A stretch of DNA of 64,000 bases, taken from Actinomycetes bacterium (GTDB lineage: Bacteria > Actinomycetota > Acidimicrobiia > Acidimicrobiales > Acidimicrobiaceae). The stretch spans positions 1 to 64,000 of the forward strand of contig JAKAQL010000002.1 of NCBI GenBank assembly GCA_021822605.1, given 5' to 3'. Below the pieces are notes generated by a model. The model did no database searches, was not told the origin of the DNA, and saw nothing but the letters and a program-made list of their open reading frames with translations. Below, in pieces: positions 1-13,555 of this stretch (the stretch's first letter is position 1; each line of letters begins with the position of its first letter). The position numbers were made by a program, and so were the translations under genes.

Positions 1-118
1 GCTCCATGACGATCTCCTGGCGAACCTTGTCTCCGTAGCGGACCGAGCGCACGAGCTGATACTTGATATAGGTAGTACCAGTAACCCGGTTCTTCGTATC
101 CTTCGCCCTGATGAACAT
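1..118 (-). mobile_element. IS1634-family-like transposase, N-terminal fragment (gene runs off the left edge)
   Basis: Reverse complement from CAT at 116-118 reads MFIRAKDTKNRVTGTTYIKYQLVRSVRYGDKVRQEIVME, resembling IS1634-type transposase N-termini. Confidence 0.7.
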
Positions 119-346
119 TGCTGCTAAACATAGCTGCTCTCATACCCTGTCACAGCCATGACAGCACACCCAATAATCGTTAGGGCACTACATTCACCAT
201 CCCCGCCGACCACTGAGCAGGGAATCCCTCCCAAAAACCCTCCCAGGAGGGCCCAAACCGGGCAAAATAATCCCCAATCTGGGCCATCCGGGGCCTGGTT
301 TAGCCCTGTTTTGGGGGGGGTAATCGAAAGTTGGGCCAGGCCGCCC

Positions 347-2599
347 CTACGAATTCTGCGCCGCGATGGCGGTGTAGACATGCTGTGGACTCATGGGTAG
401 GTCGATATGGCGGATGCCGAGGTGAGCCAGGGCGTCGATCACCGCGTTCCAGACGGCCGGCGTTGCGCCGATCGTTCCCGACTCGCCGATTCCCTTAGCA
501 CCAAGCGGATTCATGAAGGTTGGCGTCTCTTGATGGAAGAGGTTGAAGGAGGGAAGTTCGGCGGCGGAGATCATCGAGTAGTCCGCAAAGTTGGGTGTGA
601 GCGGAGTGCCATCGGCTCCGTACTGGAACTCCTCCAGGAGTGCCTGAGCTGCTCCTTGGGCGATGCCACCGTGGAGTTGTCCCTCCGCCAGCAGTGGGTT
701 AAGGATCTTGCCAGCATCGTCGACGGCGGTGAGACTGACCAGTTTCACCTTGCCGGTCTCAACATCGACTTCGACGACGGCGAGGTGTGCCCCAAAGGGG
801 TAGGTCGCGTCGGCTGGCGCAAAGTCCAGGGTCACGTCCAGTGGCTGGTCCATCTCGCGTGCTCGTTTGGCAAGTGTTGTCCAATCAAGGCTTGTCGAGG
901 GGCTCCCCTGGACGAATGCGCCAATGGAACTGAGTTGGATATCGGCCTCGCTGGCTTCGAGGGTGGCGGCTGCAACACGCTTGGCCCGGAGAGCAAGTTC
1001 ATGGGCAGCACCAGAGACGGCAGCTCCACCCGTTTGGAGTGATCGAGAACCGAAGGTGCCAACGCCACGTGGAACCAGATCGGTGTCACCGGTGATGACC
1101 CGCACCTGATCAAGGTCGACTCCTATCTCGTTGGCTACGAGCATTGACCAGGCGGTGGCGTGTCCTTGTCCATGGGGCGAAGTGCCAGAGTAGGCGACGA
1201 TGGCACCGTCATCTTGCACCTCGACCCTGCCGTACTCGCTCGATCCACCTCCATTCGTGACCTCGACGTAGACCGCGATCCCGATACCGAGTTGGAGGGG
1301 GGCGGCTGCGGATCGCCGCCGCCGTTGTTCGTCACGGAGCGGTACGTAACCCGCAACTTCGCAGAGGTTAGTCAAGGCTTTGGCGTAGTCGCCGACATCG
1401 TAGTTGGCCCCGGTCGGGGTGGTGAGGGGGAAGGCGTCTTTGGGAATAAGGTTTCGTAAGCGCAGTGCGACAGGGTCCATCTCGAGTTGGGCGGCGAGGC
1501 GGTCCATCATACGTTCGATAGCCGCGGCGGCCTCTGGTCGCCCAGCTCCGCGATAGGCGGAGATCGGGGTGGTGTTAGTGGCCACTGAGACGTAGGAGGT
1601 CTCGACGTTTGGAATCATGTAGGTGCCAGGGGCCATCAGGCAGGTGAGGGTGGGGAGGAGGGCGCCAAAGGCCGGATAGGCACCGCTATCTTGCACGATG
1701 TGCATGCGGTAGCCAACGAGTTTGCCGTCGTTGGTCGCGCCGAGCTCAAGATACTGGACTTGGGCACGTCCATGGACGAGTCCAACCATCGAGCGAGAAC
1801 GGTCTTCGTGCCAGGTCACTGGTCGGTTGAGTTTCAGCGCAGCCGCAGCGATCGCGACATCCTCGGGGTACACCGTCACCTTTGCGCCAAAGCCACCGCC
1901 AACATCCTGTGCGCGCACGACAATACGCGACTCGTCGGTATTGAGGCACTTCACCAGGGTTCGCTTTAGCCCATGAGCCGACTGCGTTGAGGAGTACACC
2001 ACGAGGCGACCATCTGGTGTGGGAACGGCAGCCATCGCTCGCGTCTCTAGTGAGCAGGGCGCCAGGCGTTGGTTGATGAGGCGCTCGGTAACGATCACAT
2101 CTGCCCCTGCAAAGAGGTCCGGATCCTTGGTGGCGGCGCTGCTTGCAAAGACGTTTGTGCTTCCGGGGAAGAGGGTGACGAGATCCTTCATTGACTCCTC
2201 TGGGTCGATGAGGGCCTCGAGAGGGGTGAAATCTGCAAAGACCAGCTCAGCTCCATCAAAGGCCGCCTGTGGGGTCGTGGCAAGGACGAGTGCGTATGGC
2301 TCGCCGACATAGCGTACACGATCGGTGGCGAGCACTGGACGAGCACACTCCGGTCGGTCGCGTATGGCCGGTGCGATTGGACTGACGTCAAGGTCGGCGG
2401 CGCACAGAACGTGGACTACATCGGGAAGGTCAAGAGCGTCCTCTGTCGTGACGCGTGTGAAGGTGGCATGGGCGAAGGGTGAGGTGACAAAGCAGGCATA
2501 CAGTGGGCGATCGAGGCTCAGGTTGGCGACGTATCGACCCTCCCCTCGCAAAAGTGATGGGTCCTCTTTCCGAACGACGCGGCTACCGAGAATGCTCAT
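347..2599 (-). CDS. Xanthine dehydrogenase / aerobic CO dehydrogenase family molybdopterin-binding large subunit, form II (CoxL-like)
   Basis: 750 aa; DVGGGFGAK, AYRGAGRPEAAA and GIGESGTIGATPAVWNAV motifs of the molybdenum hydroxylase large subunit. Confidence 0.9.
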   Translation of the reverse strand: MSILGSRVVRKEDPSLLRGEGRYVANLSLDRPLYACFVTSPFAHATFTRVTTEDALDLPDVVHVLCAADLDVSPIAPAIRDRPECARPVLATDRVRYVGEPYALVLATTPQAAFDGAELVFADFTPLEALIDPEESMKDLVTLFPGSTNVFASSAATKDPDLFAGADVIVTERLINQRLAPCSLETRAMAAVPTPDGRLVVYSSTQSAHGLKRTLVKCLNTDESRIVVRAQDVGGGFGAKVTVYPEDVAIAAAALKLNRPVTWHEDRSRSMVGLVHGRAQVQYLELGATNDGKLVGYRMHIVQDSGAYPAFGALLPTLTCLMAPGTYMIPNVETSYVSVATNTTPISAYRGAGRPEAAAAIERMMDRLAAQLEMDPVALRLRNLIPKDAFPLTTPTGANYDVGDYAKALTNLCEVAGYVPLRDEQRRRRSAAAPLQLGIGIAVYVEVTNGGGSSEYGRVEVQDDGAIVAYSGTSPHGQGHATAWSMLVANEIGVDLDQVRVITGDTDLVPRGVGTFGSRSLQTGGAAVSGAAHELALRAKRVAAATLEASEADIQLSSIGAFVQGSPSTSLDWTTLAKRAREMDQPLDVTLDFAPADATYPFGAHLAVVEVDVETGKVKLVSLTAVDDAGKILNPLLAEGQLHGGIAQGAAQALLEEFQYGADGTPLTPNFADYSMISAAELPSFNLFHQETPTFMNPLGAKGIGESGTIGATPAVWNAVIDALAHLGIRHIDLPMSPQHVYTAIAAQNS

Positions 2600-2767
2600 G
2601 GGATGGACTTCCTTTCTGTATATCGGTGCGGCAAATGCATACGAGATTGCGCCTCCAGGACGCGGGAGGAGTTCTGCGTCCGGGGCGCGGGAGCGGCGTG
2701 CATACGGCGCGGAGTAGGCGGCAACGACGAGAGGAGCACTGAAGTACCGGCGGTGTCCTGGTCGTTG

Positions 2768-5771
<3,004 letters not shown>

Positions 5772-6231
5772 GTCAACAGGCTACCGCCTCGCGGCGTTGG
5801 GGGTATGACCGTGTCTTTCTTGATGTGGATCCATCGTCGTTACGGCCGGTGTTTCCTTGGCGTCGGGTATCTCGCCGAATAGAACTGAGCAGTTCACAAG
5901 CGTCATCCTACGAGACGGGCCCATGGCGCTTGAGCGACCGTCGAAGGAGAGCCGATGCCCCTCGCCACGGAGGCTTTCTCTCGGCATCACCGATGGATGC
6001 GTTCACTCACACCTCCCAAAATCGCTACAGCCAATATGGGCACCACCTGTATCAGTGAACGTCACGAGATGGTGTGGATACCTGCTCGACATTTGTCTCT
6101 TGGCCCAAGGCGCCGACAAGCCCCGTCCTTCAGGGCCGAGAGGATGTCACCCGCTTACCATCTCCATGGTTCGCGGTTCAAGAGGTAGCGCGATACAGCC
6201 ATGAGTTCGGAGTGCATGGTTTGTGCATGGT

Positions 6232-7485
6232 TTAGACGTGGGTCGGGAGCGGAAAGATCTGGGTCCAGTGGGCGCCGGCATCTATAGTGGCCCAGACAAC
6301 AGGGCGCAGTTGGCGGTGGCTGAACTTCGAGACCGTTAAGAAGCCGTGCGTCAGCGAGCGAAACGCGATAGTGGTTCCACCGACAGCGAATTGAGGTGCG
6401 AGAACAGGGGCGACGTTCACAAAGGAGGCCCCACCGTTCGTGGTCAGCTGCAGAGTGGCCCCGGTCTCTTGTGGATTGACAACGAGCCGATAGGCGTCCT
6501 GGGCGTTGACGGGTGCAAAGGCATCCCCGCTCGTTCCTGATGGCCACCAAAACCTTTTGAAGTGGCTGGTGAGTGTCTTGGCGCGAAGTTGGCTCACGAG
6601 CATCCCGGTAGGACAGCTCGCCCAGATGGCTGGCGTACGAAGACGGAGGGTGCAGGCTGTGACAGAACCAAGCGATGGCCGCGCGAGATCCACGATGGGT
6701 GCGTTGTTCGACGCGCTCTCCAATAGCTGCGGGGTGGCGGTTCGAGGCCCTGTTGGGTTTGCCAGCACGATCACCGTGGATCCCTGTGCGCTGAGCGATG
6801 GTTGCTCCAGGAATGGATAGGGAAGCGTCGGCAGGGGCAGCTGGGTCCTCGTGACCCGATCAGAGCTGAGTGATCGGCGTTCCAGGGCATAGCTGGTACA
6901 GGCGTTTGCCCCATCAAGATCCCTGCAGATGCCGATGAGGTCGACAAGTGAATGGGTGGTGAATGCCCCAGCAAGCACTTGATCATGTGGTGTCTTGATC
7001 AACTCCCACCGGGCGCCGCCATCGGTGGTGAGGTACAGGGCGGCCCTGATCGATTTGGTGCGGTACTGGGTGAAGAGTGCAAATCCATCTTGGCGATTCG
7101 CAAATCGATAGCTCGTGACGACGGTACCGTATTTCTGATTGAACCCAAAGTGACTGAGCGTGATCGTCTGCCAGCCCTCTGGTCGAAGATTGGAGCTGAG
7201 CACGCTTGTTGCCATCGCCGGACAGGATGTGCTGGCACAGGCGACGGCACCGATCACGACGATACGGTTACCGGTCTGTGAGATGACACTCTGTGTGGGT
7301 GTGAAGGTGTGCGAGATGCCCGGATTGACTACACCAATAATCTGGGTGGGCAGTGTCTCGTCGTGGGGCGTTGGGGAGACTCCTTGTGCTTTTGTCGACC
7401 CACCGCATGCCGCAAGCAGCAACGCGCTCACCACGGAGGTGATGACCCACGCTCGCCAGCGGACGAGACCCGGTTGATGTGACAT
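6232..7485 (-). CDS. Putative secreted lipoprotein, sialidase/BNR-like photosystem-stability-factor fold
   Basis: Lipobox VVSALLLAACGG; repeated TTDGGARWE, TTNGGASF and TIDAGAHWTQIF motifs; start at MSHQPGLVRW. Confidence 0.65.
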   Translation of the reverse strand: MSHQPGLVRWRAWVITSVVSALLLAACGGSTKAQGVSPTPHDETLPTQIIGVVNPGISHTFTPTQSVISQTGNRIVVIGAVACASTSCPAMATSVLSSNLRPEGWQTITLSHFGFNQKYGTVVTSYRFANRQDGFALFTQYRTKSIRAALYLTTDGGARWELIKTPHDQVLAGAFTTHSLVDLIGICRDLDGANACTSYALERRSLSSDRVTRTQLPLPTLPYPFLEQPSLSAQGSTVIVLANPTGPRTATPQLLESASNNAPIVDLARPSLGSVTACTLRLRTPAIWASCPTGMLVSQLRAKTLTSHFKRFWWPSGTSGDAFAPVNAQDAYRLVVNPQETGATLQLTTNGGASFVNVAPVLAPQFAVGGTTIAFRSLTHGFLTVSKFSHRQLRPVVWATIDAGAHWTQIFPLPTHV

Positions 7486-8157
7486 GAGAGCATTGTAATC
7501 CGAACAGTTTGCGCCATCTCGAAGAGAGGGCCTGTGCCGTCGCAGTGACGGTTCGCCCACCGCACCGACAGGTTAAGCCGACGTTGGCTCCTACCCATTT
7601 ACCTGAGGACCGTACGTGCCACCCGGTACTGGGCTTGCGAGGTACGGGATCGGTCGACGTGCGCACCGCCATTGCTCGTAACAATCTGGCAGCGTCGTTG
7701 TGATAGGTAGGGATTGGCGACCCGGTACTCATCGATGACGGGAGTGGTTTCGATTGATCTGATAGATCACCCTCCTGGTCCGTGACCGAGGTCGAGTCTG
7801 TCACTAGGAGGAGCGGTCACAGCGGGGCTTGTCATAGAAAAGGAAGCCGATCAGGATCGTTCTTGGTGGGCCGGGATGGTCTGAGGTCTGGTGCTACAGG
7901 GCATTGATGGGCTGCCCCGGTCCTGGGCGCGGCGGCGAACCAGACGATGTCGACAAGTCCGGTTGCGACCTCTCCAGCACTACTGGGCTCCCCGGGACGG
8001 CTTGATGCAGGCTGATTGCTCGAGACGACGCGCCGGAAAGTACCGTTTCACCAGGGCAAAAGTCTTTCATCAAATGTTTAAGTTTTGGAACAAATGATCC
8101 GAGAACTTAGCTCTGAGACCCGATACGGTCTTAGAGCATGGGTGGAGGAGGAGTCGG

Positions 8158-8382
8158 GTGGATGCGTTATGCCCTGTATGTCGCGAGAAGGAGCTCGTCA
8201 TCATCGAGCTCGGTGTCGGCGATCACGAGGTGGTGTTGGTGAGCTGTGCTGCCTGTGGTAGCCGATGGTGGCGTCGCGATGGGTTTGCAACACAGGTTGG
8301 CGAGGTCGTAGAGTTGGCTGCTTCGACTGCGCGCTCGGGCAGTAGAAGAAAGAGCGGAAGACCAGCAAAGACCGCTTCATAG
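8158..8382 (+). CDS. Small zinc-ribbon protein
   Basis: GTG start; CPVC...CAAC motif, 74 aa; upstream of manB. Confidence 0.6.
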   Translation: MDALCPVCREKELVIIELGVGDHEVVLVSCAACGSRWWRRDGFATQVGEVVELAASTARSGSRRKSGRPAKTAS

Positions 8383-8620
8383 CGTCATCGGTGCTGACAG
8401 TCAGGTCGCCGTAGCCGCGAGGTGAGTGCCATGATGCGTCGCGGATCTCGATCATTGGCCGCTGTTCATCGTCAGCGGTTCCCATTCTCTGCTAGGATCG
8501 CCAGTGTTTAGTAGGTCAGTGAGTTGGCTAGACTGCACTAGTTTGGTCCCGCTGCACGGCCGTGATGGCGGGTTCATGCGTTTGAACGGTCGTCGTAGCG
8601 AAAGAGGGTAAATCCGGCTG

Positions 8621-9982
8621 ATGAGCGATATTTTCAAGGCCTATGATGTTCGGGGGATTGTACCAGACGAACTGAATGTGGACTGGGCACGTGCAATTGG
8701 TGCGGCCTTCGCTCAGGTTGTTGGCGCTCACCGAGTGCTTGTGGGTTACGACATGCGACTCTCCTCTGATTCCTTGAAGTCAGCCTTGATAGAGGGCCTG
8801 AACACTGTTGGTGTTGACGTCATCGATCTTGGACTCGTCTCCACTGATCTTCTCTATTTCGCGAGTGGCAAACTCGATCTTCCTGGGGTAATGATCACCG
8901 CCTCACACAACCCGGGTAACTATAACGGCATCAAGTTCTGCCGCGCAGGTGCGAGCCCGGTCGGTGCAGAAAGTGGCCTTGTCGAGGTACAGGAGCTTGC
9001 CTCCAAGTTCATGACCACCTCTATCCCTACCCGGGCTGTCCCGGGAACTTCCGAGATTCGTTCGATGCTTGATGAGTACGTCGCCCATGTGCGATCTTTT
9101 GTGGATGTCACCAAGCTTCGTGGCCTCAGGGTCGTTGCTGACACCGCCAATGGCATGGGTGGTTTGATCGTTGGACCGGTCTTTGACGATCTTGGTATCA
9201 GTCTTGAGGTGATGTACGGGGAGTTGGATGGGTCGTTCCCCAATCATCCGGCCGATCCAATCCAACCAGAGAACCTCGTCGATCTCAGGGCGAAGGTACT
9301 CTCGATGGGGGCTGATGTTGGGTTAGCCTTTGATGGTGATGCCGACCGTGTCTTCCTCGTCGACGATAAGGCTGCCCCGGTCTCTGGATCGACCACGACG
9401 GCGCTGATCGCACGCAGGATCCTCAGCCGTTTCCCGGGTGAGACGATCCTCTATAACTTGATCTGCTCAAAGGCGGTACCAGAGGTGATCACAGAGGCTG
9501 GTGGAGTTGCGATTCGTACTCGTGTTGGCCATTCGTTCATCAAGGCCGAGATGGCCCGCACCGGAGCAATTTTTGGTGGAGAACACTCTGGCCACTACTA
9601 CTTCCGCGATAATTTTCGGGCTGATTCCGGGATGATTGCGGCACTGACGGTCCTCGAGGAGATCGCCATCCAGGGATCGTCTCTCTCAGAGATGCGGACA
9701 TCTCTAGAGCGTTACCCGGACTCTGGAGAGGTGAACACCAAAGTCCAGGATACCGCCGCAGTCCTTGCGTTTGTCGAGAACGCCTATCAGGGACGCGCCG
9801 TGGCCGACCACCTTGATGGATTAACGCTCGACTTCGGCGACTGGTGGTTCAATCTTCGACCCTCCAATACTGAGCCTCTTTTGCGCTTGAATCTTGAGGC
9901 TCCTACCGATGATGAAGTGTCGCGGCGATCCCATGAGGTTCTTGCTGTCGTGGCAAAGGCCGATTCGGAGGTGGTTCGATGA
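8621..9982 (+). CDS. manB: Phosphomannomutase/phosphoglucomutase
   Basis: TASHNPGNYNG, DGDADRVFLVD, GGEHSGHYYFRD and RPSNTEPLLRLN motifs. Confidence 0.95.
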   Translation: MSDIFKAYDVRGIVPDELNVDWARAIGAAFAQVVGAHRVLVGYDMRLSSDSLKSALIEGLNTVGVDVIDLGLVSTDLLYFASGKLDLPGVMITASHNPGNYNGIKFCRAGASPVGAESGLVEVQELASKFMTTSIPTRAVPGTSEIRSMLDEYVAHVRSFVDVTKLRGLRVVADTANGMGGLIVGPVFDDLGISLEVMYGELDGSFPNHPADPIQPENLVDLRAKVLSMGADVGLAFDGDADRVFLVDDKAAPVSGSTTTALIARRILSRFPGETILYNLICSKAVPEVITEAGGVAIRTRVGHSFIKAEMARTGAIFGGEHSGHYYFRDNFRADSGMIAALTVLEEIAIQGSSLSEMRTSLERYPDSGEVNTKVQDTAAVLAFVENAYQGRAVADHLDGLTLDFGDWWFNLRPSNTEPLLRLNLEAPTDDEVSRRSHEVLAVVAKADSEVVR

Positions 9983-10218
9983 CACTTGCCCCAGACTTTG
10001 TGGCGATCCTGGCCTGCCCGGTCGATCACGAGCCGCTGCTCTATCTCGAGGCTGAGAACGTGCTGTATAACCCACGCCTGAAGCGCAAGTATCGTATCGA
10101 AGATGATATCCCTATCCTCCTGATTGAGGAGGCTGAACTCGTCGATGACAAGGAGCACGTCCGGCTCTTGGAACTGGCTTCCGATAGGTCACCGCAGATA
10201 GAAGGAGAAGATTCCTAG
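9979..10218 (+). CDS. Trm112 family protein
   Basis: 79 aa, LACPVDHEPLLY...YRIEDDIPILLIEEA; overlaps the manB stop by 4 bp. Confidence 0.9.
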   Translation: MTLAPDFVAILACPVDHEPLLYLEAENVLYNPRLKRKYRIEDDIPILLIEEAELVDDKEHVRLLELASDRSPQIEGEDS

Positions 10219-11256
10219 GTGTACGTGGATTCACAGGGCATGTGGGAGGCTACCCGAATGCTTCCCGAACAGATGGAGGCGGCACTTTCTCAGGTTGCCT
10301 CGGTGTGCGATCTCCCTAACAAGGACCATATTGAACATGTCGTTGTCGTAGGGATGGGAGGAAGCGGGATTGCCGGTGATGTCGCGCTCGCAGCTGCTGC
10401 TCCGTATATGTCAATCCCAGTCACAATCGTCAAGGGATACGAACTCCCTAGCTATGTGGGGCCGCACTCATTGGTGATCGCCGTATCATTCTCCGGAAAT
10501 ACCGAGGAGACTCTTGAAGTAGTTGCTCATGCGATCGATCACGGGGCTAAATGCGTCGCGGTGACTTCGGGCGGTGAGCTTGCCCGATTGGTGGGGGAGC
10601 GAGGACGCTGTGTCGTCGGCGTCGATGGGCGCATACCGCAACCAAGGGCTGCCTTTGGGGCACTGTCGGTATCGGTCCTCGGCATTCTGGACCAGGTGGG
10701 ACTCTTTAAGGGCGCAACGGGGTGGATCAATCTCGCTATCGCGCGCCTGAAGGAGCGACGAGATGAACTCGATACTCCTGATTCGATGGCCAACGCTATC
10801 GCCGCTGAGCTAACGGGTACGCTTCCTATCATCGTCTCCTCTGCTCCGCTCGGCCAGGTCGCGGCGATGCGCTGGAAGGCACAGATCAATGAGAACGCGA
10901 AGGCTCCGGCGTTCTCCTCGGTCTATCCCGAGGCTTGCCATAACGAGCTGGCGGGATTCGAAGCGTATCCTGACCTGTTCTCGCGAGATCTCTCTCTGGT
11001 GATTCTTCGCCATGACTATGAACACCCTCAGATTGCCCGTCGCTACGAGTTCACGATGAAGACGATTGGTCCTCGACTCGCACACTGCATCGAGATTGAG
11101 GGTCACGGTGTTGGCGAGCTAGCAAACCTTTTTGACCTGACCTTTGTCGGCGACTATGTCGCCCTTTCGCTCGCTGGTCAGCTTGGAGTTGATCCTGGAC
11201 CGATCGTGGTGCTAGACGGCGTCAAACGGTTCTTGGCAGGCACCGCCACCGAGTAG
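10219..11256 (+). CDS. SIS-domain bifunctional phosphoglucose/phosphomannose isomerase
   Basis: GTG start; VVGMGGSGIAGDV, AVSFSGNTEETLEV and NENAKAPAFSSVYPEACHNELAGFE motifs. Confidence 0.9.
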   Translation: MYVDSQGMWEATRMLPEQMEAALSQVASVCDLPNKDHIEHVVVVGMGGSGIAGDVALAAAAPYMSIPVTIVKGYELPSYVGPHSLVIAVSFSGNTEETLEVVAHAIDHGAKCVAVTSGGELARLVGERGRCVVGVDGRIPQPRAAFGALSVSVLGILDQVGLFKGATGWINLAIARLKERRDELDTPDSMANAIAAELTGTLPIIVSSAPLGQVAAMRWKAQINENAKAPAFSSVYPEACHNELAGFEAYPDLFSRDLSLVILRHDYEHPQIARRYEFTMKTIGPRLAHCIEIEGHGVGELANLFDLTFVGDYVALSLAGQLGVDPGPIVVLDGVKRFLAGTATE

Positions 11257-11361
11257 GTCGCTAGCTGGGATCGTCATCGCCACCATAGCCGTGCTTCTCA
11301 CGGTTCTTACCACACCATCGGGTAGAGTGGATGACACCATCAAAAGTTGTACAAGTAGTAG

Positions 11362-12690
<1,329 letters not shown>

Positions 12691-12722
12691 GACTGTTTGG
12701 TGTGAGTCTTGGTGTGGCTAGG

Positions 12723-12941
12723 ATGAGCGTTCCCGACATTCCTTTTGTCGATCATCGAGCTCCAGCAGAAATCAAAGAGTGGGCAATTCTCCCTGCGCAA
12801 GATAGTGTTGGCCCTGTCAATGTTGGCTCTGTCAACACCGATGCAGTTCATAGCGGAGTTGCTAGCACAGATCTTGCAGGCACAGATCTTGTAGGCACAG
12901 ATATCGTCAAGACAGATGCTTTTAGTCGAACGAGTAGGTAG
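12723..12941 (+). CDS. Hypothetical small protein with period-5 (pentapeptide-like) repeats
   Basis: ATG at 12723; C-terminal half VGPVN-VGSVN-TDAVH-SGVAS-TDLAG-TDLVG-TDIVK-TDAFS; coding status uncertain. Confidence 0.35.
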   Translation: MSVPDIPFVDHRAPAEIKEWAILPAQDSVGPVNVGSVNTDAVHSGVASTDLAGTDLVGTDIVKTDAFSRTSR

Positions 12942-12955
12942 AAGGAGAGGGTGAG

Positions 12956-13507
12956 ATGCAGATTGAGTATCGTTGTAAGGGCTGTGCGATCAGCGATGAT
13001 TCGAGATCTCTGATCGAGGATAGGGTTCGTCGTCTCAGCAAGTACCTCGGAGAGGTCGACCGGGCAGAGGTATTCTTCGAACGCTCTCAAAATCCTGCGC
13101 AGAGTGACAAGGTTCACGCAGAAATCACGCTACGGTTGGCGAGTACGGTTGCTCGTGCAAAGGGCGCCGCTGACGATGAGTTAGCCGCCTTCGATCGAGC
13201 AGAGCACAAGCTGGCACACCAGCTCGAGAAGCTCAAGGGTCGCCTCTTGGCCCGCAGCCACCCACACCATCGATCGGACAAGGTCGCGGACCCCTCGCAA
13301 CTCGACGAGGTCCCCCAGATCGCCCGCTCCAAGGCTTTCGAGCTCGAGGTGTTGGACCCCGAGACGGCCGCGGTTCGTATGGAGTTGTTATCGCATTCGT
13401 TCTATTTGTTCATCAATGCACTCACTGATCGTTCAGCAGTCGTCTATCGCCGAGGAGATGGCTCCGTTGGATTAATAGATCAGGCAGAGGCTGCCGATCT
13501 TTCGTGA
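12956..13507 (+). CDS. hpf: Ribosome hibernation-promoting factor, long form
   Basis: N-terminal RaiA fold plus C-terminal domain AVRMELLSHSFYLFINALTDRSAVVYRRGDGSVGLI. Confidence 0.93.
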   Translation: MQIEYRCKGCAISDDSRSLIEDRVRRLSKYLGEVDRAEVFFERSQNPAQSDKVHAEITLRLASTVARAKGAADDELAAFDRAEHKLAHQLEKLKGRLLARSHPHHRSDKVADPSQLDEVPQIARSKAFELEVLDPETAAVRMELLSHSFYLFINALTDRSAVVYRRGDGSVGLIDQAEAADLS

Positions 13508-13555
13508 GGGACCAAGGCTAGACTGCTGTAGTGCTTGGAGCCACCGGGAGTTGAT

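Noticed and set aside
124-400. Small ORFs between the transposase and coxL
   Set aside because: Low-complexity Pro/Gly translations in both directions; probably IS terminal or intergenic sequence.
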